Assembly: GCF_002214185.1 (NCBI RefSeq)
Contig: NZ_CP022161.1
Location: forward strand, 558,001 to 622,000
Direction of reading: 5' to 3'
Source: Streptomyces capitiformicae
Lineage (GTDB): Bacteria; Actinomycetota; Actinomycetes; Streptomycetales; Streptomycetaceae
DNA length: 64,000 bases
The notes under the pieces were generated by a model, which did no database searches, was not told where the DNA came from, and worked only from the letters and a program-made list of their open reading frames with translations. Both the position numbers and the translations under genes were made by a program. This document shows, piece after piece, positions 19,362-28,715 of the stretch (the first letter of the stretch is position 1; every line of letters begins with the position of its first letter).

Positions 19362-20722
19362 CCACCGCGGGGCCCGCGCCCGCCCCGGAGCAGGACAAGG
19401 GCGGGCTGCGCACGGCCCTCGCCGGTCTCACCACCCGCGGGCGCTCGTTCCTGGCCGCCGGCATAGCGGCCGCCATATGCGCGTACGTTCTCGGGCAGAG
19501 CGATCTGCTCCGGGTCGGCCTGCTGCTCGCCGTACTCCCGCTGGTCTGCGCGACCGTGCTGTACCGCACCCGCTACCGAGTGGCGGGCAGCCGACGCCTC
19601 TCCCCCGCGCGTGTGCCCGCCGGCAGCGAGGCCCGGGTCCACCTGCGGATGGACAATGTCTCGCGGCTGCCCACCGGGCTGCTGATGCTCCAGGACCGGG
19701 TGCCGTATGTGCTCGGGCCGCGCCCCCGGTTCGTCCTGGACCGGGTGGAGGCGGGCGGTCGCCGCGAGGTGTCGTACCGCGTACGGTCCGACCTGCGCGG
19801 CCGCTATCCGCTGGGCCCGCTCCAGCTGCGGCTGACCGACCCGTTCGGCATGTGCGAGCTGACCCGGTCCTTTTCCACATACGACACGCTCACGGTCGTC
19901 CCCCGCGTGGAACCGCTGCCGCCGGTGCGGCTGACCGGTGAGGCGAAGGGGTACGGCGACGGGCGGCAGCGCTCGCTGGCGCTGGCCGGCGAGGACGATG
20001 TGATTCCGCGCGGGTACCGGCACGGCGACGACCTGCGCCGGGTGCACTGGCGTTCGACCGCGCGCTACGGCGAGCTGATGGTGCGCCGCGAGGAACAGCC
20101 GCAGCGCTCCCGCTGCACCGTTCTGCTGGACACCCGCGCGGAGTCGTACCTGGGCGCGGGTCCGGACTCGGCCTTCGAGTGGGCCGTCTCCGGCGCCGCT
20201 TCCATGCTGGTCCACATGCTCGAACGGGGCTTCTCCGTACGGCTGTTGACGGACACGGGCAGCTCGGTGCCCGGCGAGGGGGCCGACGGGTTCGCGGGCG
20301 CCAGCCAGGAGTCCGCCGACGCGGCCGGGCTGATGATGGACACCCTCTCGGTGATCGACCACTCGGACGGTACGAGCCTGTCGCCCGCGTACGACGTGCT
20401 GCGCGGCGGCAACGAGGGGCTGCTGGTCGCCTTCCTCGGCGACCTCGACGAGGAGCAGGCGACGGTGATCGGCAAGATGCGTCAGCGCAGTGGCGGGGCG
20501 GTCGCCTTCCTGCTGGACAGCGAGATCTGGACGCGTGAACCGGGCGACGTGGCGGGCCCCGGCGCCGAGAGCGCCGCCGAGGAGACGCTGCGCCTGCTGC
20601 ACGAGGCGGGCTGGACAGCGCTGCTCGTGCCGCGCGGCGCCTCGCTGACGGACCTGTGGCGCCAGGCGGACCGGCAGCGCACCGGCGTGGTGACCGGGGG
20701 CGGTATGGGGGGACGATCATGA
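19358..20722 (+). CDS. DUF58 domain-containing membrane protein
   Basis: Partner of the preceding MoxR ATPase (454 aa). Two hydrophobic segments near residues 28-65 anchor it. The diagnostic DUF58 block GYRHGDDLRRVHWRSTARYG lies near residue 215, and a von-Willebrand-factor-A-like C-terminal region follows. The start ATG overlaps the upstream stop, and its own stop overlaps the next gene as ATGA, so the three products are probably made in equal amounts. Its exact role is unknown; the MoxR/DUF58/TgpA set occurs widely and may act in envelope-associated protein processing. Confidence 0.92.
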   Translation: MTTAGPAPAPEQDKGGLRTALAGLTTRGRSFLAAGIAAAICAYVLGQSDLLRVGLLLAVLPLVCATVLYRTRYRVAGSRRLSPARVPAGSEARVHLRMDNVSRLPTGLLMLQDRVPYVLGPRPRFVLDRVEAGGRREVSYRVRSDLRGRYPLGPLQLRLTDPFGMCELTRSFSTYDTLTVVPRVEPLPPVRLTGEAKGYGDGRQRSLALAGEDDVIPRGYRHGDDLRRVHWRSTARYGELMVRREEQPQRSRCTVLLDTRAESYLGAGPDSAFEWAVSGAASMLVHMLERGFSVRLLTDTGSSVPGEGADGFAGASQESADAAGLMMDTLSVIDHSDGTSLSPAYDVLRGGNEGLLVAFLGDLDEEQATVIGKMRQRSGGAVAFLLDSEIWTREPGDVAGPGAESAAEETLRLLHEAGWTALLVPRGASLTDLWRQADRQRTGVVTGGGMGGRS

Positions 20723-23247
20723 GCGGTCGGGCGAGGCTGGCGCTGTGTGCCTGGGCCGCCACGATCATGGCGGCGTGCGCGCTGCTGCCGTTGGTGGAAC
20801 CGGCGACCTGGATCTTCCAGGCCGCCCTCATGCTGGGCGTGCAGACCGGGGTGGGCGCGCTCACCCGGCGGGTCCCGCTGGCCCGGCCGCTGACCATCGC
20901 GGCACAGTCCCTGGTCACGCTGATGATGCTGACGCTGGTCTTCGCCCGTCAGCAGGCGGTGGCCGGGATCGTCCCCGGTCCGGAGGCGTTCCGGTACTTC
21001 GGGACGCTGCTGCAGACCGGCGCCGAGGACGTCGGGCGGTACGCGATCCCGGCGCCGCTGAGCGACGGCATCCATCTGATGGTGATCGGCGGGGTCCTGA
21101 TCATCGGGCTGATGGTCGACGCGCTCGCGGTGACGTTCCGCAGCGCGGCTCCGGCCGGTCTGCCGCTGCTCGCGCTGTACTCGGTCGCCGCGGGACTGTC
21201 CGACGGCGCCGCGTGGCTGTTCTTCCTGATCGCCTCCGCGGGCTATCTGATGCTGCTGCTGGCGGAGAGCCGTGACCGGCTCTCGCAGTGGGGACGTGTC
21301 TTCGGCAGCGCCTCCCGTAGCCCGGGTGCGGAGTCCGCGGGCGGCGCCGTCGCTCCGGTCCGCACCGGTCGGCGGATCGGCGTGGTCGCACTGGGCATCT
21401 CCCTGGTGGTGCCGCTCGGACTGCCCGCCCTCGACGGCGGACTGCTGGACGGCGCGGGCGCCGGCCTCGGCTCGGGTTCCGGTGGCGGCGGCACGATCTC
21501 CGCGGTGAACCCGCTGGTGTCGCTGCGCGACAGCCTGAACGTGGACGAGGACCGCGAGGTCCTGGCCTACCGCACCAACACCGACAACACGCAGGAGATG
21601 TATCTGCGGATCGTCTCCCTGGACGACTTCGACGGCACCTCCTGGAAGCCCACCGAGCGGTCCATCACCAAGGTTCCGGACGACTTCGGCACGCCGATCG
21701 GCCTCGGGCCCGACGTCAAGCGGACCGTGATCCAGACCCAGGTCGTCGCGGCGAAGGACTACGAGCAGGACTGGTTGCCGATGCCGTATCCGGTGACCGA
21801 CGTGGACATTGACGGCGACTGGCGGTACGAGCCGGTGGGCCGCACGCTCGTCGGTGACCACAAGCAGGACACCAAGGGCGTGCAGTACAAGGTCCAGAGC
21901 CTGATCGTGCAGCCCACCGCGAAACAGCTCTCCTCGGCGCCGGAGCCGCCGCCGGCCCTGCGGCGGGAGTACACCAAGGTGCCCGCGTCGCTTCCGCCGG
22001 AGGTGGCGCGGACCGCGCTCGAGGTCACCGAGGGCTCGGCCAACGACTACGAGCGGGCGGTGAAGCTCCAGGACTGGTTCGCGTTCAGCGGCGAGTTCAC
22101 GTACGACACCGAGGTCCAGGTCGGCAGCGGTTCACGGGCGATAGCGCGGTTCCTGGAGCAGAAGGAAGGCTTCTGCGTCCACTTCTCGTTCGCGATGGCG
22201 GCGATGGCCCGCACCATGGGCATACCGGCCCGGGTGGCGGTGGGCTTCACCCCCGGCACCCCGCAGTCGAACGGTTCGATGTCGGTGGGGCTGCGGGACG
22301 CGCACGCCTGGCCCGAGCTGTACTTCGAGGGTGTGGGCTGGACCCGCTTCGAGCCGACCCCGAACCGGGGCACGACTCCCGAGTACACCCAGCCCGAGTC
22401 GTCCGGCACCAGTGGCCTCCCGGACGTGCCCCGGCCCACCGAGTCGGCCTCCGCGGCACCGTCCGCGGAGCCGTCCGCGCGCGAGACCTGCACGGCTCAG
22501 CAGCGGAGGCTGGAAGGCGGTTGCGGGACCCCGTCCGCGGCGGTCTCGACGGATTCCGACGACGACGAGCGCTCCTTCTGGGGTCTGCTGTTCTTCTCTC
22601 CGTGGACCCTGCTGGTGCTCCCGGGCACGCTCGCGGTGCTGGCGATTCCGCTGCTGCCGATGCTGTGGCGGCTGCGGGTGCGGTCCGTGCGGCTCGGCGC
22701 GCACGAGGGTGCGGTGGCGGCGGCCGGTGGGCAGGCCGTCTCGCAGGCGGTGACCTACGAGGGGAGCGCTCCCGGCGGATCCCAGGCACCGGGCAGAGCC
22801 ACGGCCTACCCCCGTACGGAGGCCGCGGCGGCCCATGCGCTGGCCGCCTGGCGGGAGGTGACCGACACGGCGTGGGACTACGGGATCCCGCCGGACGAGT
22901 CCCAGACGCCCCGCAAGGCCGCCGCGCGGATCGTGCGGCTCGGGCAGCTCGAACCGACGGCCGCGGACGCAGTGCACCGGGTGGCGACGGCGGTGGAGCA
23001 GGTCCTCTTCGCTCCCCAGCCCCAGATCCCGGCTGGGCTCGCCCGCGACGCCCACCAGGTCGGAACCGGCCTACGCGCACACGCCGGCCGCTGGACGAAG
23101 CTCCGAGCCCTGCTGCTGCCCCGTTCGACCATCCGAGTGGCCTGGGCCGCGTCGGCCCGCTGGGCGGAGACCAGAGACGAACTGATCGCCCGACTCGCGG
23201 CCCTGCGACCACGCCTACGACGTCCGTCGACGAGCCAGAACAACTGA
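20719..23247 (+). CDS. TgpA-type transmembrane transglutaminase-like protein (DUF3488/DUF4129)
   Basis: Large membrane protein (842 aa). An N-terminal bundle of about five to seven membrane segments (DUF3488) is followed by an extracytoplasmic transglutaminase-like domain with catalytic Cys486 (EGFCVHFSFAMAAMART) and His529 (DAHAWPELYFEGVGW). A Ser/Pro/Glu-rich linker, one more membrane segment near residue 640 and a DUF4129 C-terminal region follow. The start ATG overlaps the DUF58 stop. The cysteine-histidine pair suggests protease or acyl-transfer activity on envelope proteins, by analogy with TgpA of Pseudomonas. Confidence 0.93.
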   Translation: MSGRARLALCAWAATIMAACALLPLVEPATWIFQAALMLGVQTGVGALTRRVPLARPLTIAAQSLVTLMMLTLVFARQQAVAGIVPGPEAFRYFGTLLQTGAEDVGRYAIPAPLSDGIHLMVIGGVLIIGLMVDALAVTFRSAAPAGLPLLALYSVAAGLSDGAAWLFFLIASAGYLMLLLAESRDRLSQWGRVFGSASRSPGAESAGGAVAPVRTGRRIGVVALGISLVVPLGLPALDGGLLDGAGAGLGSGSGGGGTISAVNPLVSLRDSLNVDEDREVLAYRTNTDNTQEMYLRIVSLDDFDGTSWKPTERSITKVPDDFGTPIGLGPDVKRTVIQTQVVAAKDYEQDWLPMPYPVTDVDIDGDWRYEPVGRTLVGDHKQDTKGVQYKVQSLIVQPTAKQLSSAPEPPPALRREYTKVPASLPPEVARTALEVTEGSANDYERAVKLQDWFAFSGEFTYDTEVQVGSGSRAIARFLEQKEGFCVHFSFAMAAMARTMGIPARVAVGFTPGTPQSNGSMSVGLRDAHAWPELYFEGVGWTRFEPTPNRGTTPEYTQPESSGTSGLPDVPRPTESASAAPSAEPSARETCTAQQRRLEGGCGTPSAAVSTDSDDDERSFWGLLFFSPWTLLVLPGTLAVLAIPLLPMLWRLRVRSVRLGAHEGAVAAAGGQAVSQAVTYEGSAPGGSQAPGRATAYPRTEAAAAHALAAWREVTDTAWDYGIPPDESQTPRKAAARIVRLGQLEPTAADAVHRVATAVEQVLFAPQPQIPAGLARDAHQVGTGLRAHAGRWTKLRALLLPRSTIRVAWAASARWAETRDELIARLAALRPRLRRPSTSQNN

Positions 23248-23258
23248 GGCTCCGTGTG

Positions 23259-23300
23259 TGCGTCTGCCCCCGCCGGGTTCGCCCGGCGGGGGCAGACGCA
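23259..23300 (+). terminator. Strong intrinsic hairpin after the tgpA-like gene
   Basis: A perfect 19-bp stem closes on a TTCG tetraloop (5' arm 23259-23277, loop 23278-23281, 3' arm 23282-23300), starting 12 bases after the stop codon. No U-tract follows, which is usual for Streptomyces terminators. Confidence 0.9.
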
Positions 23301-23463
23301 TGCAGAACGGGGTCTCACGCGGCCCGGCGGGGGCCAAGAGGTGGGCGCTGTGCGGCCCGGCAGCCTGAGCGGGGTGGTGGCTCGACGGGCCGGAGACTGG
23401 TCGGCTCGGCCTCTCGGCAGCGCGGTGCCCGGGCAACTCAGCAACAACTCTCCGGGCGTGCGT

Positions 23464-23497
23464 GAAGGGGGACCGCCCCTTGGGGTGGTCCCCCTTC
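23464..23497. terminator. Hairpin between convergent tgpA-like and DUF3040 genes
   Basis: Arms GAAGGGGGACCGCCCC (23464-23479) and GGGGTGGTCCCCCTTC (23482-23497) pair over 16 positions with one G-T pair. It lies 44 bases downstream of the DUF3040 stop and probably terminates that minus-strand transcript; it would also work on the plus strand as a backup. The stretch between the two hairpins shows no gene. Confidence 0.75.
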
Positions 23498-23540
23498 GTC
23501 CGTCTTCGGGTGTGGGGGTCGGGCCGGTGAGCGCGAGGGC

Positions 23541-23945
23541 TCAGTGGCCGCCCTGCTCGTCGCGGCGGCGCTGCCAGCGCTGTTCGATCCTGTCCATCAT
23601 AGAGCGGCGCTGTCGTGTCTGTCGACGCGCCCCGGCGGCGCCTGCGGCGCCGGTCGTGGGCTGCTCACCCGGCTTGGGGGCCTTGCGCCAACCGGTGACG
23701 GCAAGCACCGCGCAGCCGAGCATGACGAGGAATCCCACCACGCTGACCCAGATCTGCTGTGCGACCATTCCGGCCATGAGGAGCGCGATACCCACAAGAA
23801 AGCCCGCGACCGCCTGGTAGACCCGCCGCCGGGTGTACGTACGCAGCCCGCTTCCCTCAAGCGCTGACGCGAACTTGGGATCTTCGGCGTACAGCGCTCG
23901 CTCCATCTGCTCGAGCATGCGCTGCTCGTGCTCTGAGAGCGGCAC
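23541..23945 (-). CDS. DUF3040 membrane protein
   Basis: A 134-residue protein of the DUF3040 family, which is restricted to actinobacteria. It opens with the family hallmark MPLSEHEQRMLEQMERALYA, has two adjacent hydrophobic segments at about residues 48-70 and 72-90, and ends in a basic Arg/Gln-rich tail. GTG start at 23945 with GAGGAGGA upstream. A similar gene stands near the dcw cluster in mycobacteria. Function is unknown. Confidence 0.9.
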   Translation of the reverse strand: MPLSEHEQRMLEQMERALYAEDPKFASALEGSGLRTYTRRRVYQAVAGFLVGIALLMAGMVAQQIWVSVVGFLVMLGCAVLAVTGWRKAPKPGEQPTTGAAGAAGARRQTRQRRSMMDRIEQRWQRRRDEQGGH

Positions 23946-24223
23946 GGAGTCCTCCTCATCGTGCGGTCGCCGGGGCGACCCGGGGGGTCCTCTTCAGGAT
24001 AGGCAGGGAATCGCCCCCTTGAAACCCGCCCCTCTACGCCAATTCGCCAACCGGAACCCGCCATGGCACCCCGACTCGCTGAGGTGTGAATTCCCCAGCG
24101 AACGGCCCGTCATGCCGGACGGTCTCCCTCGATCATACGGCTCCGAGCGCCCGATCGGGGGGCCTGTGGCGTACTCCATCCGCCGCCGAGCCGCTGATCA
24201 GCGGGCTCGCCACGGGAGACGGC
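23946..24223. other. Intergenic gap, DUF3040 to methyltransferase
   Basis: This 278-bp gap holds the DUF3040 promoter region and the downstream end of the methyltransferase transcript. I see no gene and no strong hairpin. A TGATCAGCGGG motif occurs near 24195 but has no clear partner. Confidence 0.4.
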
Positions 24224-24994
24224 TCAGACCTCGTCGGCACTCCGGGTCTCACCCAGCACATGAAGCTGCGTGGCCACGGAGTGGAACGCGGGCAGTTCGG
24301 CGGCCGCGGCCTCCAGCTTGAGCAGGGCGTCCAGGGCCCCGGGCTCGGTGTCGACGAGGACCCCGGGGACCAGGTCGGCGAAGACCCGCACGCCGTGCAC
24401 GGCGGCCACGGCCAGGCCCGCGCCCTCGACGAGGGCGGTGAGCTGCTCGGCGGTGAAACGGTGAGGCACCGGATCACCCTCGCCCCAGCGTCCGTTCGGG
24501 TCGTCCAGCGCCTGCTTGGCCTCCTTGAAGTGCCCGGCGAGGGCCCGCGCGAGCACCGCGCCGCCCAGGCCGGCGGCGAGCAGGCTGAGTACACCCTCGG
24601 GGCGCAGCGCGGCGACCGCGTTGCCGATGCCTTCCGCGGGGTCGTCCACGTACTCCAGGACGCCGTGGCACAGTACTGCGTCGTACCCGCCGCGCTCGAC
24701 CACGTCGAAGAGACCGTGCACGTCGCCCTGGACGCCTTGCACACGGTCGGCGACGCCGGCCTCGGCGGCCCGGCGCTCCAGCGCGAACAGCGCGTTCGGG
24801 CTGGGGTCGACGACGGTGACGCGGTGGCCGAGGCGGGCCACGGGCACCGCGAACTTGCCGCTGCCGCCGCCGGTGTCCAGTACGTCGAGCGACTCACGCC
24901 CCGTGGCCTTCACCCTGCGGTCGAGGGCGTCCTGAAGTACCTCCCAGACCACGGCGGTACGGAGAGAGGCTCGGGGTCGCATCGGGTCCGACAC
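24224..24994 (-). CDS. Class I SAM-dependent methyltransferase
   Basis: A 256-residue cytoplasmic methyltransferase with a Rossmann fold. Motif I is VLDTGGGSGKFAVPVA, the acidic SAM ribose ligand is VTVVDPSP, and the post-motif is YDAVLCHGVLEYVDDPAEG. The substrate cannot be read from sequence; the closest general class is the BioC/UbiE/SmtA type. GTG start at 24994 with GAGGAG upstream. Genes on both sides are in the same orientation but separated by gaps. Confidence 0.85.
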   Translation of the reverse strand: MSDPMRPRASLRTAVVWEVLQDALDRRVKATGRESLDVLDTGGGSGKFAVPVARLGHRVTVVDPSPNALFALERRAAEAGVADRVQGVQGDVHGLFDVVERGGYDAVLCHGVLEYVDDPAEGIGNAVAALRPEGVLSLLAAGLGGAVLARALAGHFKEAKQALDDPNGRWGEGDPVPHRFTAEQLTALVEGAGLAVAAVHGVRVFADLVPGVLVDTEPGALDALLKLEAAAAELPAFHSVATQLHVLGETRSADEV

Positions 24995-25128
24995 GGCAGT
25001 TGACTCCTCGGCGCGGCACCGCCTGGTGTGCGGCGGAGCGGTGGGCTTGCTCCTCCGCCGGTGGCCGGGTGGCCACGGCGGAGGTCGCGGGTGCCCCCAA
25101 CCCTAATGGGCGGCGCCGGGGCGGTCGG

Positions 25129-25668
25129 TCAGCCCGCGTCCGGGACTCCTTGGTCGCCGTCCTGCCGGGGTTGGGGCAGCACCGGCTGCAGCACCAGCAT
25201 CCGCTCGACGAGGCGCAGGAACATCGCCACGTCACGTATGAGGTCGTCGGCGTCGCGCGCGCTCGCCGCGCCCTGTATGCCCGCCTCGGCACGAGCCCGG
25301 CGGGCGGCGCCGGAGGCGAACAGCACGCTCCACTCGGTGAGTTCGGGCGCGATCTCGGGGAGCACTTCCCAAGCGCTCCGGATCTTGGCCCGGCGCTTCG
25401 CGGTGGGTTCCGGGCGGCCGCGGGCGGCGAGCACCGCGGCGGCGGTGCGCAGGGCGGCGAGATGGGCCGTGGCATAGCGATCGTTCGGGGTCTGGTGCGC
25501 GGACGCCTCGTCGAGTCCGGCACGGGCCTGGGCGAGCAGGTCGAGGGCGGCGGCTGGGGCGGTCGCCCGGCGCAGCACGGGGTGCACGTCGCTCGCCGGG
25601 CCGGTCAGTGAGGGGGCAGGGCCGGTGGCGCGGCGCCGGTTGGCGGCTGCTGCGTGGTAGCTGGCCAT
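25129..25668 (-). CDS. SAV_6107-family HEPN-domain protein
   Basis: A 179-residue, mostly helical protein of the streptomycete SAV_6107-type HEPN family. The region QARAGLDEASAHQTPNDRYATAHLAALRTAAAV forms the HEPN helices (split here: QARAGLDEASA, then NDRYATAHLAALRTAA). It contains Arg-x4-His (RYATAH), the spacing seen in catalytic HEPN RNases. ATG at 25668 with AGGAGG seven bases upstream. No minimal nucleotidyltransferase or antitoxin gene is adjacent, so an RNase or toxin role is only a possibility. Confidence 0.85.
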   Translation of the reverse strand: MASYHAAAANRRRATGPAPSLTGPASDVHPVLRRATAPAAALDLLAQARAGLDEASAHQTPNDRYATAHLAALRTAAAVLAARGRPEPTAKRRAKIRSAWEVLPEIAPELTEWSVLFASGAARRARAEAGIQGAASARDADDLIRDVAMFLRLVERMLVLQPVLPQPRQDGDQGVPDAG

Positions 25669-25769
25669 GACGAACCTCCTGTCGTCTTCGTGACGGCACA
25701 CCCTCATACGAGGTGCCGTATGTGCCCATCGTGAGGTATGCCACTGACAATCCGTTCTGACCTGGCCTT

Positions 25770-25798
25770 TTGCTTCGATCAGAGGTTCGGGTTAGATT
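25770..25798 (+). promoter_or_regulatory. SigA-type promoter of the ABC/YhgE/TetR operon
   Basis: TTGCTT (25770-25775) and TAGATT (25793-25798) are 17 bp apart, a good vegetative promoter, in an AT-rich pocket. The predicted start of transcription falls about 25805, inside the TetR-type palindrome. Confidence 0.7.
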
Positions 25799-25802
25799 TT
25801 GC

Positions 25803-25816
25803 ACTGACCAGTCAGT
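25803..25816. promoter_or_regulatory. TetR-type operator ACTGACCAGTCAGT
   Basis: Perfect inverted repeat ACTGAC-CA-GTCAGT. It covers the predicted transcription start of the three-gene unit whose last gene encodes a TetR repressor, so autoregulation by that repressor is the simplest reading. Confidence 0.7.
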
Positions 25817-25843
25817 TCAAAATGGGATGAGGGTCCGGGGAAC

Positions 25844-26659
25844 ATGGACGAGCCACGGGCGGCGGTCGCCGAGACGTCGCGTACGGCCGAGGGTGTCGCT
25901 GTCGTCGCGGCGGACTTCGGGCTCAAGGGCCCGGGCGGCTGGGCGTTCCGGGGCGTGGGGTTCGACGCGGCGCCCGGCTCGCTCATCGCCGTCGAGGGGC
26001 CGTCCGGGTCGGGGCGGACCTGTCTGCTGCTCGCGCTCACCGGCCGTATGAAGCCCGGCGAGGGCCATGCCACGGTCGGCTCCCTCCGGCTGCCGAAGCG
26101 GATGGCGGCGGTCCGCCGGATCAGCGCCCTCGCCCATGTCCCCGGCGTCACCGACCTCGACCCCGCCCTGACCGTCGGGGAGCACGTCCGCGAACGGGCG
26201 CTGCTGCAGCGGCGGTTCGACGGCTCCCTGCGCGGACTGCTGCGGCCCCGCACCGAGCGCGCCGCCGAGTCGCGGCTCAGGATCGACACCGCGCTGACCG
26301 CCGCCGGGCTCGACCTCGAGTCGCTGCCCAAGGGCTCCCGGACCGCCGTACGCGACCTGGACCGGCTTCAGGCCCTGCGGCTGTCCCTCGCCCTGGCCCT
26401 CATGGGCCGGCCCCGGCTGCTCGGCGTGGACGACACCGACCTGAAGCTCTCCGACGACGAACGGACTGAGATGTGGGCCCTGTTGAGGTCCCTCACCGAG
26501 TCCGGGATCACCGTCGTGGCGGTATGCAGCGAGGCTCCGGACGGGGCGGTCGTGGTGTCGACGGCGCCGGAGAGGGCGGCACGCGCGCGTGAGGACGTAA
26601 GCCACGACAACGACGACAAGGAGAAGGCCGATGCGCTCGCCGAGGCTGGCCGCGCTTGA
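25844..26659 (+). CDS. ABC transporter ATPase-like protein with degenerate motifs
   Basis: A 271-residue protein with the overall layout of an ABC nucleotide-binding domain but unusual motifs. Walker A is GPSGSGRT (52-59), with Arg58 where Lys is expected. The LSGGQ signature is replaced by LDRLQ near 173. Walker B is RLLGVDD with Asp197 in place of the catalytic Glu, and no H-loop His follows (VAVCSEAP). ATP hydrolysis may be weak or absent. Start ATG at 25844 behind GGGGA. It overlaps the next gene by 29 bp and probably partners the YhgE/Pip protein. Confidence 0.85.
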   Translation: MDEPRAAVAETSRTAEGVAVVAADFGLKGPGGWAFRGVGFDAAPGSLIAVEGPSGSGRTCLLLALTGRMKPGEGHATVGSLRLPKRMAAVRRISALAHVPGVTDLDPALTVGEHVRERALLQRRFDGSLRGLLRPRTERAAESRLRIDTALTAAGLDLESLPKGSRTAVRDLDRLQALRLSLALALMGRPRLLGVDDTDLKLSDDERTEMWALLRSLTESGITVVAVCSEAPDGAVVVSTAPERAARAREDVSHDNDDKEKADALAEAGRA

Positions 26660-28715
26660 GCTCAGGCGGTTCGGCCGGGGGAAGCTGCCGCGTGCGGCCC
26701 TGGTCTCGCTCCTGCTGCTGCCCCTGTTGTACGGCGCCCTGTACCTGTGGTCCTTCTGGGACCCGTACGGCCGTCTCGACCGCATCCCGGTGGCGTTGGT
26801 GAACGACGACAAGGGTGCGTCGGTCGGCAAGCAGAAGCTCACGGCCGGGGACGACATCGCCGAGGGGCTGCGCGACAGCGACACCTTCGCGTGGCACCGG
26901 GTGAGCGCCGCCGAGGCCCGCAGGGGCGTGGAGGACGGCACGTACTACCTGTCGCTGACCATGCCGTCGGACTTCAGCGAGAGGATCGCCTCCAGTTCCG
27001 GGGATTCGCCGGAGACGGGCGCCCTTCAGGTGCGTACGAACGACGCGAACAACTACATCGTCGGGCAGATCTCGCGGACCGTGTTCTCGGAGGTGCGTAC
27101 GGCGGCGTCGACGAAGGCGTCGCGGTCGTTCCTCGACCGGATCTTCATCTCGTTCTCGGACCTCCATGAGGAGACCGAGAAGGCGGCGGACGGCGCCGAC
27201 GACCTCAAGGGCGGTATCGACAAGGCGGAGAAGGGCTCCAAGGACCTGGCGGACGGGCTGAAGAGCGCGAAGGAGGGCAGTGGGAAGCTGTCCGGCGGGC
27301 TGAAGGACCTGGACGAGGGCGCGGGCAATCTGGAGGACGGGTCCCAGCAGGTCGCGGACGGCACCCAGAAGCTCGCCGAGAAGGTCAACGGAGTGGCCGA
27401 CCAGGTGCGGCCGTTCCTCGAGGAGAACGGCGACACGATCGCCGACACCGCGACCCTGGTGGCCGACTCGGCGGCGACGATCCGGAGCCACCTCGACACC
27501 TTCGTCAAGACGGTCCCGGCCGCCGCGACCGGCACCCGTACCGCCTCCGACACCCTGGACGGCGTCTACGAGCGACGTTGCGAGGAGCCGGTGCTGCCGG
27601 ACGCGGCCTGTGCGGACCTGGAGAAGGCGAAGGACGCGGCGGCGGAGGCGGCCACCCGCACCGAGGACGTCAACACGGTGGTGAAGAACTACGACGGTGA
27701 CATGAAAGCCTTCGACAAGGACCTCGAGACCCTGGAGAAGCAGGCCCGCGCCCTCGCCGAGGCGGCCCCCACCCTCTCCGAGGACCTCGACAACGCGGTC
27801 GCCAAGGTGAACGCGCTCGACAAGGGCGCCAAGAAGGTCGCCAAGGGAGCCAAGACGCTGCACACCGGCCTCGGCACCGCCAAGACGGGCGCGGAGAACC
27901 TCGATACGGGCGTCGGCGACCTGAAGACGGGCGCGAACGCCCTCAAGGGCGGCATGTACAAGCTGGCCGACGGCTCGGGCAAGCTGGCGGGCGGCCTGCA
28001 CGACGGGGCCGAGCAGATCCCGGACTACGACAAGCAGGACCGCGACCAACGCACCGAAGTGATGGCCGATCCGGTGCAGTTGGCCACCAGGGACCTGCAC
28101 AAGGCACCCAACTACGGCACCGGGTTCGCCCCTTACTTCATCCCGCTGTCCCTGTGGGTGGGCGCGATGGTGGCGTACATGCTGATCCAGCCGCTCAACC
28201 GGCGCGCCCTCGCGGCCGGCGCTTCGGCGTGGCGGATCGCGCTGGCGGGCTGGCTGCCAGTGGCCGCGCTGGGGGTGCTGCAGACGGTCGCGCTGATGGC
28301 GGTGCTGCACTGGGCGGTCGGCCTGGAGATGGCGCGGGCGGCCGGGACGGTGGGCTTCCTGTTCCTGGCGACGGCGTGCTTCGCGGCGATCGTGCAGTGG
28401 CTCAACGCGCGCTTCGGGGCGGCGGGCCGGATCCTCGTCCTCGCCTTCCTGATGCTCCAGTTGACGTCCGCGGGCGGCACGTATCCCGTGCAGACCAGCC
28501 CGGACTTCTTCAACGCGGTCCACCCCTACCTGCCGATGAGCCACGTCGTGGACGCCCTGCGCAGGCTCATCACGGGCGGTGGTCTGGGCCCGGTCTGGCA
28601 GGCCTGCGCGGTGCTGGTGACCTTCACCGTCGGCGCCCTCACACTGACCGCCCTGTCCGCCCGCCGCAAGCAGGTGTGGACCCTCGACCGACTGCACCCG
28701 GAGTTGGCGCTGTGA
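26631..28715 (+). CDS. YhgE/Pip-family membrane protein
   Basis: A 694-residue membrane protein of the YhgE/Pip family, related to ABC-2 type permeases and to ESX-associated YhgE proteins. There is one membrane segment at about residues 20-42, then a long extracytoplasmic region. That region holds heptad-like repeats of the form DLxxGLKxAxxGSxxLxxG (about 185-260 and 400-470). A C-terminal block of five or six membrane segments spans about 500-685. ATG at 26631 lies inside the ATPase gene. Family members mediate phage infection, secretion or export in other bacteria; the substrate here is unknown. Confidence 0.9.
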   Translation: MRSPRLAALELRRFGRGKLPRAALVSLLLLPLLYGALYLWSFWDPYGRLDRIPVALVNDDKGASVGKQKLTAGDDIAEGLRDSDTFAWHRVSAAEARRGVEDGTYYLSLTMPSDFSERIASSSGDSPETGALQVRTNDANNYIVGQISRTVFSEVRTAASTKASRSFLDRIFISFSDLHEETEKAADGADDLKGGIDKAEKGSKDLADGLKSAKEGSGKLSGGLKDLDEGAGNLEDGSQQVADGTQKLAEKVNGVADQVRPFLEENGDTIADTATLVADSAATIRSHLDTFVKTVPAAATGTRTASDTLDGVYERRCEEPVLPDAACADLEKAKDAAAEAATRTEDVNTVVKNYDGDMKAFDKDLETLEKQARALAEAAPTLSEDLDNAVAKVNALDKGAKKVAKGAKTLHTGLGTAKTGAENLDTGVGDLKTGANALKGGMYKLADGSGKLAGGLHDGAEQIPDYDKQDRDQRTEVMADPVQLATRDLHKAPNYGTGFAPYFIPLSLWVGAMVAYMLIQPLNRRALAAGASAWRIALAGWLPVAALGVLQTVALMAVLHWAVGLEMARAAGTVGFLFLATACFAAIVQWLNARFGAAGRILVLAFLMLQLTSAGGTYPVQTSPDFFNAVHPYLPMSHVVDALRRLITGGGLGPVWQACAVLVTFTVGALTLTALSARRKQVWTLDRLHPELAL

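Noticed and set aside
26508..28697. 729-codon frame antisense to the YhgE/Pip gene
   Set aside because: Shadow frame; His/Arg/Gln-rich low-complexity translation.
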